A stretch of DNA of 64,000 bases from an uncultured Kiritimatiellota bacterium (GCA_944389945.1 CALXOF010000001.1:67016-131015), one strand, 5' to 3'; shown: positions 17,593 to 27,369, counted from the stretch's first letter. The notes: generated by a model not told the origin, from the letters alone. Translations and numbers: made by a program.

Positions 17593-20500
17593 TCACTCCT
17601 CCTCTTGGGGTTCGACGAGGGTGAGGACGCGGAGGAGCTCGGAGACGCCCCAAGCCTGGGCGCCGGTGCCGCAAGGCTCGTGGGGGGCGTCGCCCATGAC
17701 GCACTCGGGGAGCTGGGTGACGCAGTCCTGGTTGACGAGGTGCTCGGCGGAGGCGAGGATGGCGCGGGCGATGGGGCGCGCGGGCTCGCCGTAGAGGCGG
17801 AAGAGGGCCTCGGCGTAGAGCGGGAAGGGGAGGGTCCAGCCGGTGCCGTTGTGGTAGGCGGGCTTGCGGCGGGTGTCCTCGTCGCCCTCGTAGCGGCCCC
17901 AGTAGGGATTGTGGGGGTCGTTGAGGAGCTTGCCGTCGCGGACGATGGGAAGGGCGCGGCGGACAGGGCGGTCGGCGAGGGTGCGGATGGCGCCGGGCAG
18001 GAGAAGCTGCTCGGTGGCGGCCAGGACGGATTCGGCGAGGGGTTTGTCGTCCTTGAGGAGGCCGAGGGTGACGGCGTAGAGCTGGTTGGGGCGGACGGCG
18101 TCGTCGGGCTGGGCCTGGCGGGCGCCGACGCCCTGCTCGGCGTAGAGGCAGTCGGAGAGGCCGCCTTCGGGCAGGGGGAAGAGCTCGCGGAAGGCGCGGC
18201 GGACGCGCCCGGCGAGGCGTTTCCATTTGGGGGCGACCTCGCGGCCGAGGAGGTCGAGCAGGCGCACCCAGAGGGCCTGGATCTCGACGGCGTAGCCGTT
18301 GCGGGGCGTGCCGGCGGGATAGTTGGTGTCCATCCAGGTGTAGTGGGCGGGGGCCCAGACAAGGCCGGTCTCGGGGTCGGCCTTGATGCCGTTCTCGGTG
18401 CCGGAGATGTAGTGCTCGGCGATGGAGATGAGGATGTCGCGGAGGGTACGGCCGCCGCAGTCGAGGCCGAGGACCTTCTTGGCGCCGTGCTCGGCGATGG
18501 CGTCGTCGGCACAGACGGCGAGCCAGAGGGGTGCATCGACGGTCTCGCGGTTGGCGTCGTCCTCGCCGCGAATCATGTTGGGGATGGTGCCGTTGCGCTC
18601 GAAGCGGCCGAACTCGCGCAGGACATCGAAGACGGTGTCCCAGTCGCCGGCGGCGGCGACGCCGCGCAGGGCGATGAGGGTGTCGCGGCCCCAGTCGAGG
18701 AACCAGGGATAGCCGGCGATGATGGTCTTGTGGGCGTCGCGGCGGACGATGTAGTTGCGCATGGCCAGGGCCATGGCCTCGCGCAGGGGGAGCGCGGAGC
18801 CGGGGAGCGCGCCGCGGAGGGCGGGGATGGCCGGGACGCCGGGGGAAGGCTCGCCGGCGACGAGGGTGGCCTCCTGGCCGCGGTCGAGCTCGATGTGGAA
18901 CCAGCCGGGGCTCCAGAGGTCGCTGGCGCCCTCTTGGCCGCGCGCGGCCTCCTCGGGGTGGGTGACGTTGTAGGTCCACTGCGCTTCGGGGTTCCACTCG
19001 GAGCCGGCCATGGTGAGGGCCATTTTGATGCCCGGCTCGGGGGCGAAGTCGAAGCCGTCGGGGCGGTTGGTTACGGCCTTGGGCCAGTCGCGTTCGGGGC
19101 CGGCGTAGGCCTTGGTCTTGCAATGGAAGTTGCGCCACTCGATGTCGGGTCGCAGAACGAGGCCGACGGTGACGGCGGGGTCGCGGAAGGGACCGGTGTT
19201 GCGCTCGCGCTTGAAGCGGAGGACAACGCGGTTGGTGCCCGGCTCGAGGGCGACGCGCAGGGTGATGGGCACGCGCCGGCCCATACCGCAGGGGGCGGAG
19301 AAGCGCCATTCCGCGGCCGAGCCGTCGGGCGCGACGGTGACGTGGACCAGGCAGGGGCCGCCGAGGGGTGCGGAGAAGCCGTTGCAGAGGATCCAGGCGC
19401 GGCAGCGGGTGAGGAAGACCTGGCGGTCGTCGGGCACGGAGGGGTGGCGGTTGAGGGCCAGCAGGCAGTCGTACTGCGAGCGGATGTCGCCCCACTTCAG
19501 GCGGATTTGGGCCATGGCGCCGGTGCCGTTGGTGAGGAGGGCGCGGGCGGTGGCCAGGTCCTTGACCTCCAGGCCGGAGAAGCGGCGCTTGACGCGCCCG
19601 GTGGTCTCGCCCAGGCCGAGGGCCCAGACGGTGGAGCGGTGACGTTGGGCGCCGGTGGGGGCGTAAAGCTCGGCGTCGAGCGTCAGGCGGACGGTGTTGC
19701 GCTGGGGGCCGAGGTAGGCGTCGAACTCGCGGCGGACGGGGAGCATCAGGCCTTGGCCGCCATCGGCCAGCGAGATGGAGCGTCCGGAGCTGATGGCGGC
19801 GCCCTCGGCGTCGAAGAGCGTGACGCGGAAGGGCGAGGCCGCGGTGACGAAGAGGAGCGCGCCCGTGGGTACGATGACCTCGCGGCGCAGATCCGAAGGC
19901 AGGCGCAGGGTGATGGCGCGGTGGTCGGCGAAGGCCACGGGGTCCGCGATGAAGCGGTTGGCCAAGGCGTCCAGGTCATCCTTGTAGAGGTCGGCGGATT
20001 GCTCCGTCCACTTGAGCGTGCGCAGGGCCATGACCAGACGGTAGCGCTTGGCCATGCCGGTGATGGGGGCGGCGCCGCGCTGGCTGGCCGCACCCTCCAC
20101 GGCGGTGAGGTCGCTCGGGCGCGAAGAGAGACAGCGCACCTGACCGGGCTTGAGCGGCATCCGCAGGGGATTGACCAAGCAGGGTTTACCCTCGATGAGG
20201 TCGTAGGCCTCGCGGTAAGGGAAGCCCGAGGCGTCGAAGGAGACGCTCTGCGGCTGTTTCCAATCCAGGTTCGCCAAGATGAGGAGCGGCTCATGGCCCG
20301 GGCGCGAACGGGTGACGGCCAGGACGTTGCCGCCGCCGCGCTGGGCCATGGCGAGCGTCGTGCCGGGGCCGAAGAGGGGGTGACAGCGCAGGATGGCGTT
20401 CAGGCGGCGGATGAGGTGGCACGCGTTGTCCGTTGCGCCCCAGTTCAGCCCGCCGCACCCATGCACGTCAATCTTCTCCTGGGCATACCACTCCACGCCG

Positions 20501-21831
20501 GCGGTGATGCCGAAGCCGCCCTGCTGCGCGAGCATGGCCGAGAGCATCAGGCGCAGACGCGCCCAGGCCGGCGAGGTGGCGGCCAGACGGTTGTTGTCGT
20601 GCGTTTCGGCGAAGTGGATGAGGGGCCCGCGCTGCTCGGAGAGGCGCAGGGTGTTCGGGAGCATCGCCTCGAAGGCGCGCCGGTCGTAGGTCTGGAAGAC
20701 TTCGGAGTAGGCCCAGTCCAAGCCTGAGTCGCCGATGAGCGCCTCGGTGGTCTCCATCGGCCCGCCCAAGCCCTCCAGCAGGAAGACGGTGTCGGGGAAC
20801 TCGCGGCGCACGAGGGCCACGATGACGTCCCAGGCGGCCTTGGGGATCATGTAGCCCGCGTCGCAACGGAAGCCGTCCACGCCCAGACGGCACCAATAGA
20901 GGAAGACGTCCGCGATTTTGCGGCGGAGGGCCGGTTTGGAGTAGTCCAGCTCCACGAGGTCCGCCCACGTCACGCCCCAAGCGCCGGGCGAATGGAAGGA
21001 GCCGTCCACATTGCGTTTGTACCACTCGGGGTGGTGGATTTGGAAGGTCGCGGCCCAGCCCGTGTGGTTCGCGGGCAAATCCATGAAGAGTCGGCCATCG
21101 TGCGCGTGGGTCGCCGTCACCAACTCGCGGAACTGATCGAGCGGCGTGGCAGAGGTGTCGAACTCCGCCAGCGCGGGGTCCACCGAGAGGAAGTCCAGTC
21201 CCGCGAAGGGCGAGCCGTAGCGCCCCATGCGCGCATAGGTCGTCGGGGTGGGATGAATGGGCAGGAGGAGCAGGTTGCGGAAGCCGAGCCCCGAGAAGAT
21301 GTGGTCGAGGTGACGCGCCAACGAACGGAAGGTGCCGCTCGGCGGGATGACGGTGTAGCCCGCCTTGTCCAGCGCCTTCTCTTCGTCCGCGAAGGGGGTG
21401 GGCGCGAAGGGCGCGGCCATGACGGGGCCGAACTGGCGCGTGAAGGCCGCGTAGACGGAGTTGTCGGCCATCGTGTGCGCGGGGGCCACTTTGATGATGG
21501 TGTTCTGACCGTCCGCCCACTCCGGGATGGGCGTGTGGTTGGGGATGAAACAGATCTTACCCGCGAAGACACCCACCTCCAGAAGCGGGATGCGCACACG
21601 CCACTCCCCGCGCCCGCAAGACTCCATCGGGATGTCGTGCCAATCGTCGCCGCTGATCAGTCGCGCCTCATCCACGTGCGCCAACACCTCGCGCTGATGC
21701 ACCGAGGCCGCACCCAGATTCGTACGGAAAACCATACGTCCCGCGCCCCGCTCTTCGCGGAAAGCACGAATCTCGAGAATATCGCCGACCCAGCGCAAAA
21801 GATGGCTGCCAGCCGCAGGTTCTTGTCTCAT
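17593..21831 (-). CDS. GH13 alpha-amylase-like/glycogen-debranching fusion protein
   Basis: 1412 residues in one frame. Approximate residues 1-560 hold a GH13 barrel with all four conserved regions: DLPANHTGW (~250), GVDGFRCDAGY with nucleophile Asp (~322), FLLEGLGG with Glu (~352) and ETHDNNR (~410). The C-terminal part is an amylo-alpha-1,6-glucosidase (GDE, GH133-like) domain with GYPWFLDWGRDTLIALRG (~1045), EIQALWVRLLD and VRPNQLYAVTL. The middle links them with beta-rich sequence. The arrangement parallels eukaryotic bifunctional debranching enzyme, combining transferase and 1,6-glucosidase activities on glycogen. The start is ATG 21831 (GTG 21834 is possible) with GAGGG upstream. Confidence 0.85.
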   Translation of the reverse strand: MRQEPAAGSHLLRWVGDILEIRAFREERGAGRMVFRTNLGAASVHQREVLAHVDEARLISGDDWHDIPMESCGRGEWRVRIPLLEVGVFAGKICFIPNHTPIPEWADGQNTIIKVAPAHTMADNSVYAAFTRQFGPVMAAPFAPTPFADEEKALDKAGYTVIPPSGTFRSLARHLDHIFSGLGFRNLLLLPIHPTPTTYARMGRYGSPFAGLDFLSVDPALAEFDTSATPLDQFRELVTATHAHDGRLFMDLPANHTGWAATFQIHHPEWYKRNVDGSFHSPGAWGVTWADLVELDYSKPALRRKIADVFLYWCRLGVDGFRCDAGYMIPKAAWDVIVALVRREFPDTVFLLEGLGGPMETTEALIGDSGLDWAYSEVFQTYDRRAFEAMLPNTLRLSEQRGPLIHFAETHDNNRLAATSPAWARLRLMLSAMLAQQGGFGITAGVEWYAQEKIDVHGCGGLNWGATDNACHLIRRLNAILRCHPLFGPGTTLAMAQRGGGNVLAVTRSRPGHEPLLILANLDWKQPQSVSFDASGFPYREAYDLIEGKPCLVNPLRMPLKPGQVRCLSSRPSDLTAVEGAASQRGAAPITGMAKRYRLVMALRTLKWTEQSADLYKDDLDALANRFIADPVAFADHRAITLRLPSDLRREVIVPTGALLFVTAASPFRVTLFDAEGAAISSGRSISLADGGQGLMLPVRREFDAYLGPQRNTVRLTLDAELYAPTGAQRHRSTVWALGLGETTGRVKRRFSGLEVKDLATARALLTNGTGAMAQIRLKWGDIRSQYDCLLALNRHPSVPDDRQVFLTRCRAWILCNGFSAPLGGPCLVHVTVAPDGSAAEWRFSAPCGMGRRVPITLRVALEPGTNRVVLRFKRERNTGPFRDPAVTVGLVLRPDIEWRNFHCKTKAYAGPERDWPKAVTNRPDGFDFAPEPGIKMALTMAGSEWNPEAQWTYNVTHPEEAARGQEGASDLWSPGWFHIELDRGQEATLVAGEPSPGVPAIPALRGALPGSALPLREAMALAMRNYIVRRDAHKTIIAGYPWFLDWGRDTLIALRGVAAAGDWDTVFDVLREFGRFERNGTIPNMIRGEDDANRETVDAPLWLAVCADDAIAEHGAKKVLGLDCGGRTLRDILISIAEHYISGTENGIKADPETGLVWAPAHYTWMDTNYPAGTPRNGYAVEIQALWVRLLDLLGREVAPKWKRLAGRVRRAFRELFPLPEGGLSDCLYAEQGVGARQAQPDDAVRPNQLYAVTLGLLKDDKPLAESVLAATEQLLLPGAIRTLADRPVRRALPIVRDGKLLNDPHNPYWGRYEGDEDTRRKPAYHNGTGWTLPFPLYAEALFRLYGEPARPIARAILASAEHLVNQDCVTQLPECVMGDAPHEPCGTGAQAWGVSELLRVLTLVEPQEEE

Positions 21832-21911
21832 CACGAAGTCCCTCTCTTTATGTCCCTCGTTTCACTTGATACAATCATACCAAACAACCCCACGCCGCGC
21901 AAATCGTGAGT

Positions 21912-22015
21912 TTTCCACGAAGACACGAAAGGAACGCAAGGGCCTGGGCACTTCACCGTTCGGCCTATGGCCTCACTACCGTGCCCATCCCTTGCGTTTC
22001 TGATGTTTTCGGGAA
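21912..22015 (+). repeat. Hp100 element
   Basis: A near-identical copy of the elements at 4910 and 14638. It carries GAACGCAAGGGCCTGGGCAC, a short inverted loop around GGCC, then GTGCCCATCCCTTGCGTTTC. It lies between two genes. Confidence 0.85.
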
Positions 22016-22017
22016 AC

Positions 22018-23598
22018 TCAGTTCAACGTTTCGACCACGGAGCCTTCAAGCGAATGGTTCGCAGACTTGAAGTTGAGGCCGATGAGGTGGATGGGTTTGC
22101 CCAGGGCCTTGTAGGGCTCGGCATAGCCGCGTTCTTTAATCTGCGCGAGGGCCGCTTGGGCAGTCTCATCAACCTTGAGCTCGAAGATGAAGACGCGTTC
22201 GTCGCTCTCGACCACGATGTCGGCGCGGCCTTGGGCTTGCCGGTCCTCGGCGGTGACGCGGAAGGGCCCTGCGGCGAGAAGCACGTAGAGGATGCGTTGA
22301 TAGGCGGCCTCCGGCACGCGGTCCTCGGTCGAGCCGTAGGGTAGGTGAGCGAAGAGGGCACGGACTTGAGCGAAGAAGGTCTCGAAGTCGGCCTCCTGCA
22401 ACGCGAAACCGGCGGCGTCGCGGAGCACTTCGCCGTCCTCTTCCTTGGCGGCGTATTGCAACAGGAGGGAGTTAAGGTCGATGCGCACCTCTTCGTTGGG
22501 CACACCGAGTATGAAGTAAGGATTCTTGAAGTCTTTAATGGTGAGGTAACCGCCTTGATAGAGCATCGAGACCGGCTTGATGGCCTTTAGGTTACAGACA
22601 TCGAGCGTACTCTCGGAGATTCCGCGAACATTCTCGTAGTCGCGGTCCTCGATGTCGTGCATGGTGAGATAGTTAATCAACACGGAGGGGCGGCCGGTTT
22701 TCGACCACGTGGGCGCGAAGGTCGGCTCCTTTGGGCCAATAGTCTTGGCGATGGCGACGGGATTATAAACGCGCACGGTGTTGTTCTTGGCGAAACGGTA
22801 ACCGTTGTACCACCGGCGGAGCTCCGCGCGGTAGTCCTCGTAAGAGAGGCCCATCACCTGGGCGTGCTTGCGCATATCCTCATCGAAGTTGGCATCCAGC
22901 TCCTCTTCCGTGTAGCCAAGGAGCGTGGCATAGCGCGAATCCATCGTCAGGTCGTTGAGATTGTTCAGCGCCGAGAAGATGGAGAGTTGTGCAAAGCGCG
23001 TTACACCGGTCATCATCATAAAGCGGACGTCCGCAGCACATTCCTTGATTTGGATATAGAAATCAGAGAGTTCCTGTCTGATGTCTGAGGCAAGTTTGGT
23101 GTCAGTCAAGGTATGACCCACCGGCGCGTCGTACTCGTCGATGAGGATGACCACGGGCTTGCCCTTCTTTTTGGCAAGATCTGTGATGGCTTGGTTAAAG
23201 TTCGCATCGGGGGATGCCTCTTCATTCCAGGCACATTCTGCCTCAGTCAACACTTTCTTGACACGGAGGCAGAAATTGCGCTCAAAGGCCTCCAACGTTT
23301 TGGCCTTGATGCCGGCGAAGGAGAAGTGCAGAATGGGGTACTCCGCCCAGTCGTAGTCCAACTTGTCGATGGCAAGGCCCGTGAAGAGCTCGCGCTTGCC
23401 ACGGAAGATACACGCCAGCGTGGAAAGCATGAGCGACTTGCCGAAACGCCGCGGGCGGGAGATGAAGTAAAGCTTCCCGCCGATATCGACCCCGTTGACC
23501 AAGCGATAAAGTTGCTCGGTCTTGTCCACATAGATATACCCCTTCTCCCGCAGTTCGCGGAAGTCAGCGGTGTCTTGGGCGATTCTCGGTTCCATCAT
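22018..23598 (-). CDS. AAA-ATPase with PD-(D/E)XK nuclease domain
   Basis: 526 residues, intact. The N-terminal DFRELREKGYIYVDKTE and Walker A-like ISRPRRFGKSLML are characteristic of AAA-ATPase_like (PF09820). The Walker B-like stretch is VVILIDEYDAP. The C-terminal DUF1703 nuclease has Asp in GRADIVVESDE and ExK in FELKVDE. ATG 23598 has AAGGAG 5 bp upstream. It is a close paralogue of the truncated gene at the left edge, so the genome carries this family in several copies. Biological role uncertain; the nuclease residues are intact. Confidence 0.9.
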   Translation of the reverse strand: MMEPRIAQDTADFRELREKGYIYVDKTEQLYRLVNGVDIGGKLYFISRPRRFGKSLMLSTLACIFRGKRELFTGLAIDKLDYDWAEYPILHFSFAGIKAKTLEAFERNFCLRVKKVLTEAECAWNEEASPDANFNQAITDLAKKKGKPVVILIDEYDAPVGHTLTDTKLASDIRQELSDFYIQIKECAADVRFMMMTGVTRFAQLSIFSALNNLNDLTMDSRYATLLGYTEEELDANFDEDMRKHAQVMGLSYEDYRAELRRWYNGYRFAKNNTVRVYNPVAIAKTIGPKEPTFAPTWSKTGRPSVLINYLTMHDIEDRDYENVRGISESTLDVCNLKAIKPVSMLYQGGYLTIKDFKNPYFILGVPNEEVRIDLNSLLLQYAAKEEDGEVLRDAAGFALQEADFETFFAQVRALFAHLPYGSTEDRVPEAAYQRILYVLLAAGPFRVTAEDRQAQGRADIVVESDERVFIFELKVDETAQAALAQIKERGYAEPYKALGKPIHLIGLNFKSANHSLEGSVVETLN

Positions 23599-23744
23599 GC
23601 GCACTCCTTGCCTATCAGTATAGCAAAAGGGGGCGGCTAGTGCCGCCCCCAGAGAACGGAGAACAGAGCGTACAGGCGCGAAGCGCCGGAAGAATCTGCG
23701 GTTCCCCTTCTAGGACGTCTTTCGATCACCAAAAGCGTTTTCGC
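23599..23744. repeat. H7-type segment
   Basis: GGGGGCGGC...GCCGCCCCC, then GAACGGAGAACAGAGCG and the GCAGGCGCGAAGCGCC piece. No gene. Confidence 0.5.
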
Positions 23745-23829
23745 GAACCCTTAAGGGTTTCGCCTTGGACCACTATAGTGGTAGACCTCGGACCACTATA
23801 GGGTCTCGGGTCGGACCCTTAAGGGTTTC
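23745..23829. repeat. P23 palindromic array, 4 units
   Basis: Cores start at 23750 (CTTAAG), 23773 and 23796 (CTATAG) and 23818 (CTTAAG). Both end units carry CTTAAG and the two internal ones CTATAG. Confidence 0.85.
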
Positions 23830-23865
23830 ACGAAGGGGGCTTTTGGGGTGCGTGTGGGGTGGGGA

Positions 23866-23906
23866 GGGGAAAAAAGAAGAAGCCCCCGGGTGGGGGCTTC
23901 TTTGTT
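23866..23906 (-). terminator. Terminator after secDF/tRNA-Ser
   Basis: On the minus strand the stem AAGAAGCCCCC/GGGGGCTTCTT is followed by CTTTTTT, directly downstream of tRNA-Ser. Confidence 0.85.
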
Positions 23907-23994
23907 TGGCGGAGGGGGAGGGATTCGAACCCCCGGAGCCTTGCGGCTCAACGGTTTTCAAGACCGCCGCATTCGACCGCTCTGCCACCCCTCC
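23907..23994 (-). tRNA. tRNA-Ser (anticodon TGA)
   Basis: 88 nt with acceptor GGAGGGG/CCCCTCC, the long variable arm of class II tRNAs (GAGCCGCAAGGCTC), anticodon loop with TGA, T-arm GGGGGTTCGAATCCC and encoded CCA. It lies 6 bp after the secDF stop, likely read through from the sec operon. Confidence 0.96.
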
Positions 23995-24000
23995 TGGGGG

Positions 24001-26931
24001 TCACGGCGCGGTGGTGGCGGCGGCCTTGACCTGCGCGGCCTTGCGGTCAGCAGGCATGTTGGGGCGCTTGCCGCGATACCAGAGGACGGTCACCACGGGG
24101 GCGATGAAGAGGGTGGAGAAGGTACCCGCGACCATGCCGACGAAGAGGGCGAAGGCGAAGTCGTGCATCGCGGCGCCGCCGAAGAAGTAGAGCGCGGCGA
24201 CGGGCATCAGCGTGGAGAGGGTGGTGAGCACGGTGCGGCTGAGGGTCTGGTTCAGGCCGCGGCGCACGGCGGTGGGGAAGTCCAGCGCCGGGTCGCGCTC
24301 CATGATTTCGCGGACGCGGTCGAAGGCGACGATGGTGTCGTTGATCGAGTAGCCGACGATGGTGAGGAGCGCGGCGACGGTGGTGAGGCTCACCTGGTTG
24401 CCGCAGAGGGAGTAGATGCCCAGCGTCATGAGCGCATCGTGCGCCAGGGCCACCACGCCGCCGAGCGCGAAGCCGAACTGGAAGCGGTAGCTGACGTAGA
24501 GGATGATGCAGATGAGGGAGATGATGATGGACCAGACGGCCGCGCTCTTGAGCTCATCGCCAATCTGGGAGCCGACCTGGTCGCGGCTGATGGAGGCGAT
24601 GTTGTAATCGGGCGTGGCGTTGTCGATGATCACGCGAAGGGCCTCTTCGGCGTCGAGTGCGACCTGCTGGGCGGAGGTGGTGACCGTGAAGGTGAGGTCG
24701 CCGTTCTCGGCGGGGGTGACCGCGGAGATTTTGAAGTCCGGCAGGGTGACGGCGGCGTCTTCACCGCGGAAGGCGGCGTTGAGGCGGCCGGGGAGGGCTG
24801 CGACGTCGGCGGCGTCGCCGGCGAGCTTCTTGGCGGTGTAGGTATAGGCGCCGTTCTCGGCCTTGTCGAGGGTGAGGGCATAGCCGGGGAGGAGCCCGTG
24901 GCCGACGGTGCCGCGGATGACGTCCGCGACGGGGAGGGAGACCTGGCCGACGTCAGGGATCTTGACGAGGGTCTGGGTCTTGCCGCCTTCGGCGGTGGCG
25001 TTCTGGACGGTGGGGTCGGCGATGCCGGCATCGTTGATGGCGTCGCGGATGAGGTCGGCGTCGAGGGCGATGACGGTGGCGGGATTGGCCTTCTCGGTGG
25101 CTTCGTAGGTGAGGGAGAGGCCGCCGGTGAAGTCCACGGCCATGACGTCCGCGGGCTTGTTGACGGCGCGGTAGAGGAAGAGGCCGACGGTGGCGATGAT
25201 GACGGCGAAGGCGGCGATGGTGAGGGGCTTGCCGAACTTCAGGAAGTCGATGTTGATGGTCTCGGGGACCCACTGGAACATCTTGTAGGGCTTGGTGGTG
25301 TCTTGGGCCACCAGGCGGAAGATGAGGCGGGTGACGACGAGGGCCGTGAACATCGAGATGATGATGCCGCCGCAGAGGGTGACGGCGAAGCCGCGGATCG
25401 GGCCGGAGCCGAAGATGAAGAGGATGACGCCGGTGATGAGCGTGGTGAGGTTGGAGTCCAGGATCGCCAGGAAGGCACGGTCGTAGCCGGCGGCGATGGA
25501 GGCCTTGACGGTCTTGCCGAGGCGGAACTCTTCACGCATACGCTCGAAGATCAGCACGTTGGCGTCCACGGCCATGCCGACGGAGAGCACGAGGCCCGCG
25601 ATGCCGGGGAGCGTGAGGACGGGGAGCTGATTGATGCTGCCGGTGCTCTCGGCGCCGCTGGGATAGACGGCGTTGAGGACGCCGGCGGCGATGACCATGC
25701 CCGCGGGCCAGAGGATGACGTTGAGGGCCAGGGCAATGTCGGCGATGACGCCGCAGAAGAGGTAGTAGAAGAGCATGAAGAGGAAGACCGCGGCCACGCC
25801 GATGATGGCGGAGAGGGTGCCCTTCTGGATGGCTTCCTCGCCGAGGGTCGGGGAGACGGAGCGAGTCTCCATGATCTTGATGGGGACGTTGAGGGCGCCC
25901 GCGTTGAAGACGCCCGCGAGGCGGGTGGCCTCGGCCCAAGAGAAGTCGCCGGAGATCTGGCAGTGGCCGCCGGTGATGGGCTCACGCAGGACGGGGGCAG
26001 AGCGGACGATGTCATCGAGGACGATGGCCATCTTCTCGCCGGTATGCTGAGTGGAGAGCTGGGCGAGCTTGTCGGAGCCTTCGCCGTTGAACTCCACGTT
26101 GATGACGTTGCTGCCCTTCATGGAGTCCTTGTCGGCGGAGGCCTTGACCACGGTGTTACCCGTGATGGTGGTGGAGGTGGCGCGGGAGAGGTACATCGGG
26201 CGATAGGCATCGCGGCCGGAGCCGTCGTCGGCCACGCCGACGTATTCCAAGACGCACTCATAGAGGGCGCTGGGGGCTTCGAAACGGGCGAGCCGGGCGG
26301 GGATGGTGGGGTCCTCGGCCAGCAGGTCCAAGTAGTTCGGAAGCTGGACAAGGGCGGGGGTGCCGCCGCAGTTCACGCGCTCATAGCCCTTCGGGGGGCG
26401 GGTGTTGGCTATCTCCATGGCCTTCTGGGCGAGCTGCGTGTTCTCGCGGGCAACGAGGCGGAGCTCCAGGAAGGAGGCCTTGCCGACGCTGGCACGCGCG
26501 GCGTCGCGCTGCTCATCGGTGGCGCCGGGGATCTGGATGGAGAAGCGGTGGTCGCCGATGGAGGTGATGACGGGCTCGTTGGTGCCGAGGGCGTCGATAC
26601 GGCGGCGGAGCACCTCGAGGACGGTCGCGTCGGCGTTGCGCAGGTCCGCACTCACCTTGGCGGCGGCCTGGGCATCGAGCGCGTTGCGGCGGTCTTGGTC
26701 GATCTTGTCGATGTCCTCAATCTTCTCTTTTGCGCTGATTTCGTTGAGGGCATCGGCCTTCAGCTGGTCTTGGTCGATTTCGACGGTGAAGCTGGTGCCG
26801 CCCTGCAGGTCAAGGCCCAGGCGCACCTTTTCCTTCATGGGGAAGGTGACATAGCACGAGAAGGCGACCAGAATGGCCAAAATCGCCCACTTGATCAAGC
26901 TGGGCGTATCCATGTCCTTGAAGTTCAACAT
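24001..26931 (-). CDS. secDF: Fused protein translocase subunit SecDF
   Basis: 976 residues, SecD and SecF in one chain. The SecD half has TM1 (IKWAILAILVAFSCYVTF), the signature RLGLDLQGGTSF, the periplasmic P1 domain and the TM block with GMAVDANVLIFERMREE. The SecF half begins near residue 570 with VDFTGGLSLTYE and has the conserved GYSINDTIVAFDRVRE. The complex uses proton motive force to pull preproteins out of SecYEG. SecF-type fusions occur in several phyla. Gene order yajC-secDF with a 15-bp gap is typical. The P1 domain is duplicated in the gene at 27494-28594. Confidence 0.95.
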   Translation of the reverse strand: MLNFKDMDTPSLIKWAILAILVAFSCYVTFPMKEKVRLGLDLQGGTSFTVEIDQDQLKADALNEISAKEKIEDIDKIDQDRRNALDAQAAAKVSADLRNADATVLEVLRRRIDALGTNEPVITSIGDHRFSIQIPGATDEQRDAARASVGKASFLELRLVARENTQLAQKAMEIANTRPPKGYERVNCGGTPALVQLPNYLDLLAEDPTIPARLARFEAPSALYECVLEYVGVADDGSGRDAYRPMYLSRATSTTITGNTVVKASADKDSMKGSNVINVEFNGEGSDKLAQLSTQHTGEKMAIVLDDIVRSAPVLREPITGGHCQISGDFSWAEATRLAGVFNAGALNVPIKIMETRSVSPTLGEEAIQKGTLSAIIGVAAVFLFMLFYYLFCGVIADIALALNVILWPAGMVIAAGVLNAVYPSGAESTGSINQLPVLTLPGIAGLVLSVGMAVDANVLIFERMREEFRLGKTVKASIAAGYDRAFLAILDSNLTTLITGVILFIFGSGPIRGFAVTLCGGIIISMFTALVVTRLIFRLVAQDTTKPYKMFQWVPETINIDFLKFGKPLTIAAFAVIIATVGLFLYRAVNKPADVMAVDFTGGLSLTYEATEKANPATVIALDADLIRDAINDAGIADPTVQNATAEGGKTQTLVKIPDVGQVSLPVADVIRGTVGHGLLPGYALTLDKAENGAYTYTAKKLAGDAADVAALPGRLNAAFRGEDAAVTLPDFKISAVTPAENGDLTFTVTTSAQQVALDAEEALRVIIDNATPDYNIASISRDQVGSQIGDELKSAAVWSIIISLICIILYVSYRFQFGFALGGVVALAHDALMTLGIYSLCGNQVSLTTVAALLTIVGYSINDTIVAFDRVREIMERDPALDFPTAVRRGLNQTLSRTVLTTLSTLMPVAALYFFGGAAMHDFAFALFVGMVAGTFSTLFIAPVVTVLWYRGKRPNMPADRKAAQVKAAATTAP

Positions 26932-26946
26932 TGCGGAATCCTTGTG

Positions 26947-27369
26947 TTACTTCTTGGCGGGCTCGTCGGCGGGTTCATCCGCCGCGGCCATGATGGCACC
27001 GCGCGCCACCTCAACGGTGGAGCCGGGGCAGATTTCGATGACGAAGGTCTGTTCCTTGACCTCTTTGATGGTGCCAATGAGACCACCGGCGAAGGAGACC
27101 TTGCGCCCAGCGCGGAGCTCGGAGATCATCTTCTGGCGCTCCTTCTCCTTGCGCTGCTGCGGGCGAATCATCATGAAATAGAAGATGGCGAAGAGCAGGA
27201 CAATCATTATCAACGTGGTGAACCCACCACCAGACTGCGCGGGGGCCTGGGCGGGTGCGCCCTCCTGCGCCATCGCAGGCGCGGCGGCGAACAACACGGT
27301 GACGGCCGCGACAATCTTCGAGGCCAGGGAAGAAAACTTGGGCAAAATTGCCCGGGTCTGTTTGCTCAT
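26947..27369 (-). CDS. yajC: Preprotein translocase subunit YajC
   Basis: 140 residues. A signal-like N-terminus ending PAMAQ and an Ala/Pro-rich linker precede the single YajC helix IMIVLLFAIFYFMMIRPQQR, followed by the family hallmark KMISELRAGRKVSFAGGLIG. The start is ATG 27369, with AAGGA 7 bp upstream. The N-terminal extension before the helix is longer than in E. coli YajC (110 residues). It sits directly upstream of secDF, as usual. A promoter-like segment (27408-27450) precedes it and is duplicated before the secD-like gene. Confidence 0.93.
   Translation of the reverse strand: MSKQTRAILPKFSSLASKIVAAVTVLFAAAPAMAQEGAPAQAPAQSGGGFTTLIMIVLLFAIFYFMMIRPQQRKEKERQKMISELRAGRKVSFAGGLIGTIKEVKEQTFVIEICPGSTVEVARGAIMAAADEPADEPAKK

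Noticed and set aside
17584..20727. 1047-codon open frame opposite the debranching enzyme
   Set aside because: It is an antisense shadow of a GC-rich gene; its Gly/Ala/Glu/Val-rich sequence has no domains.
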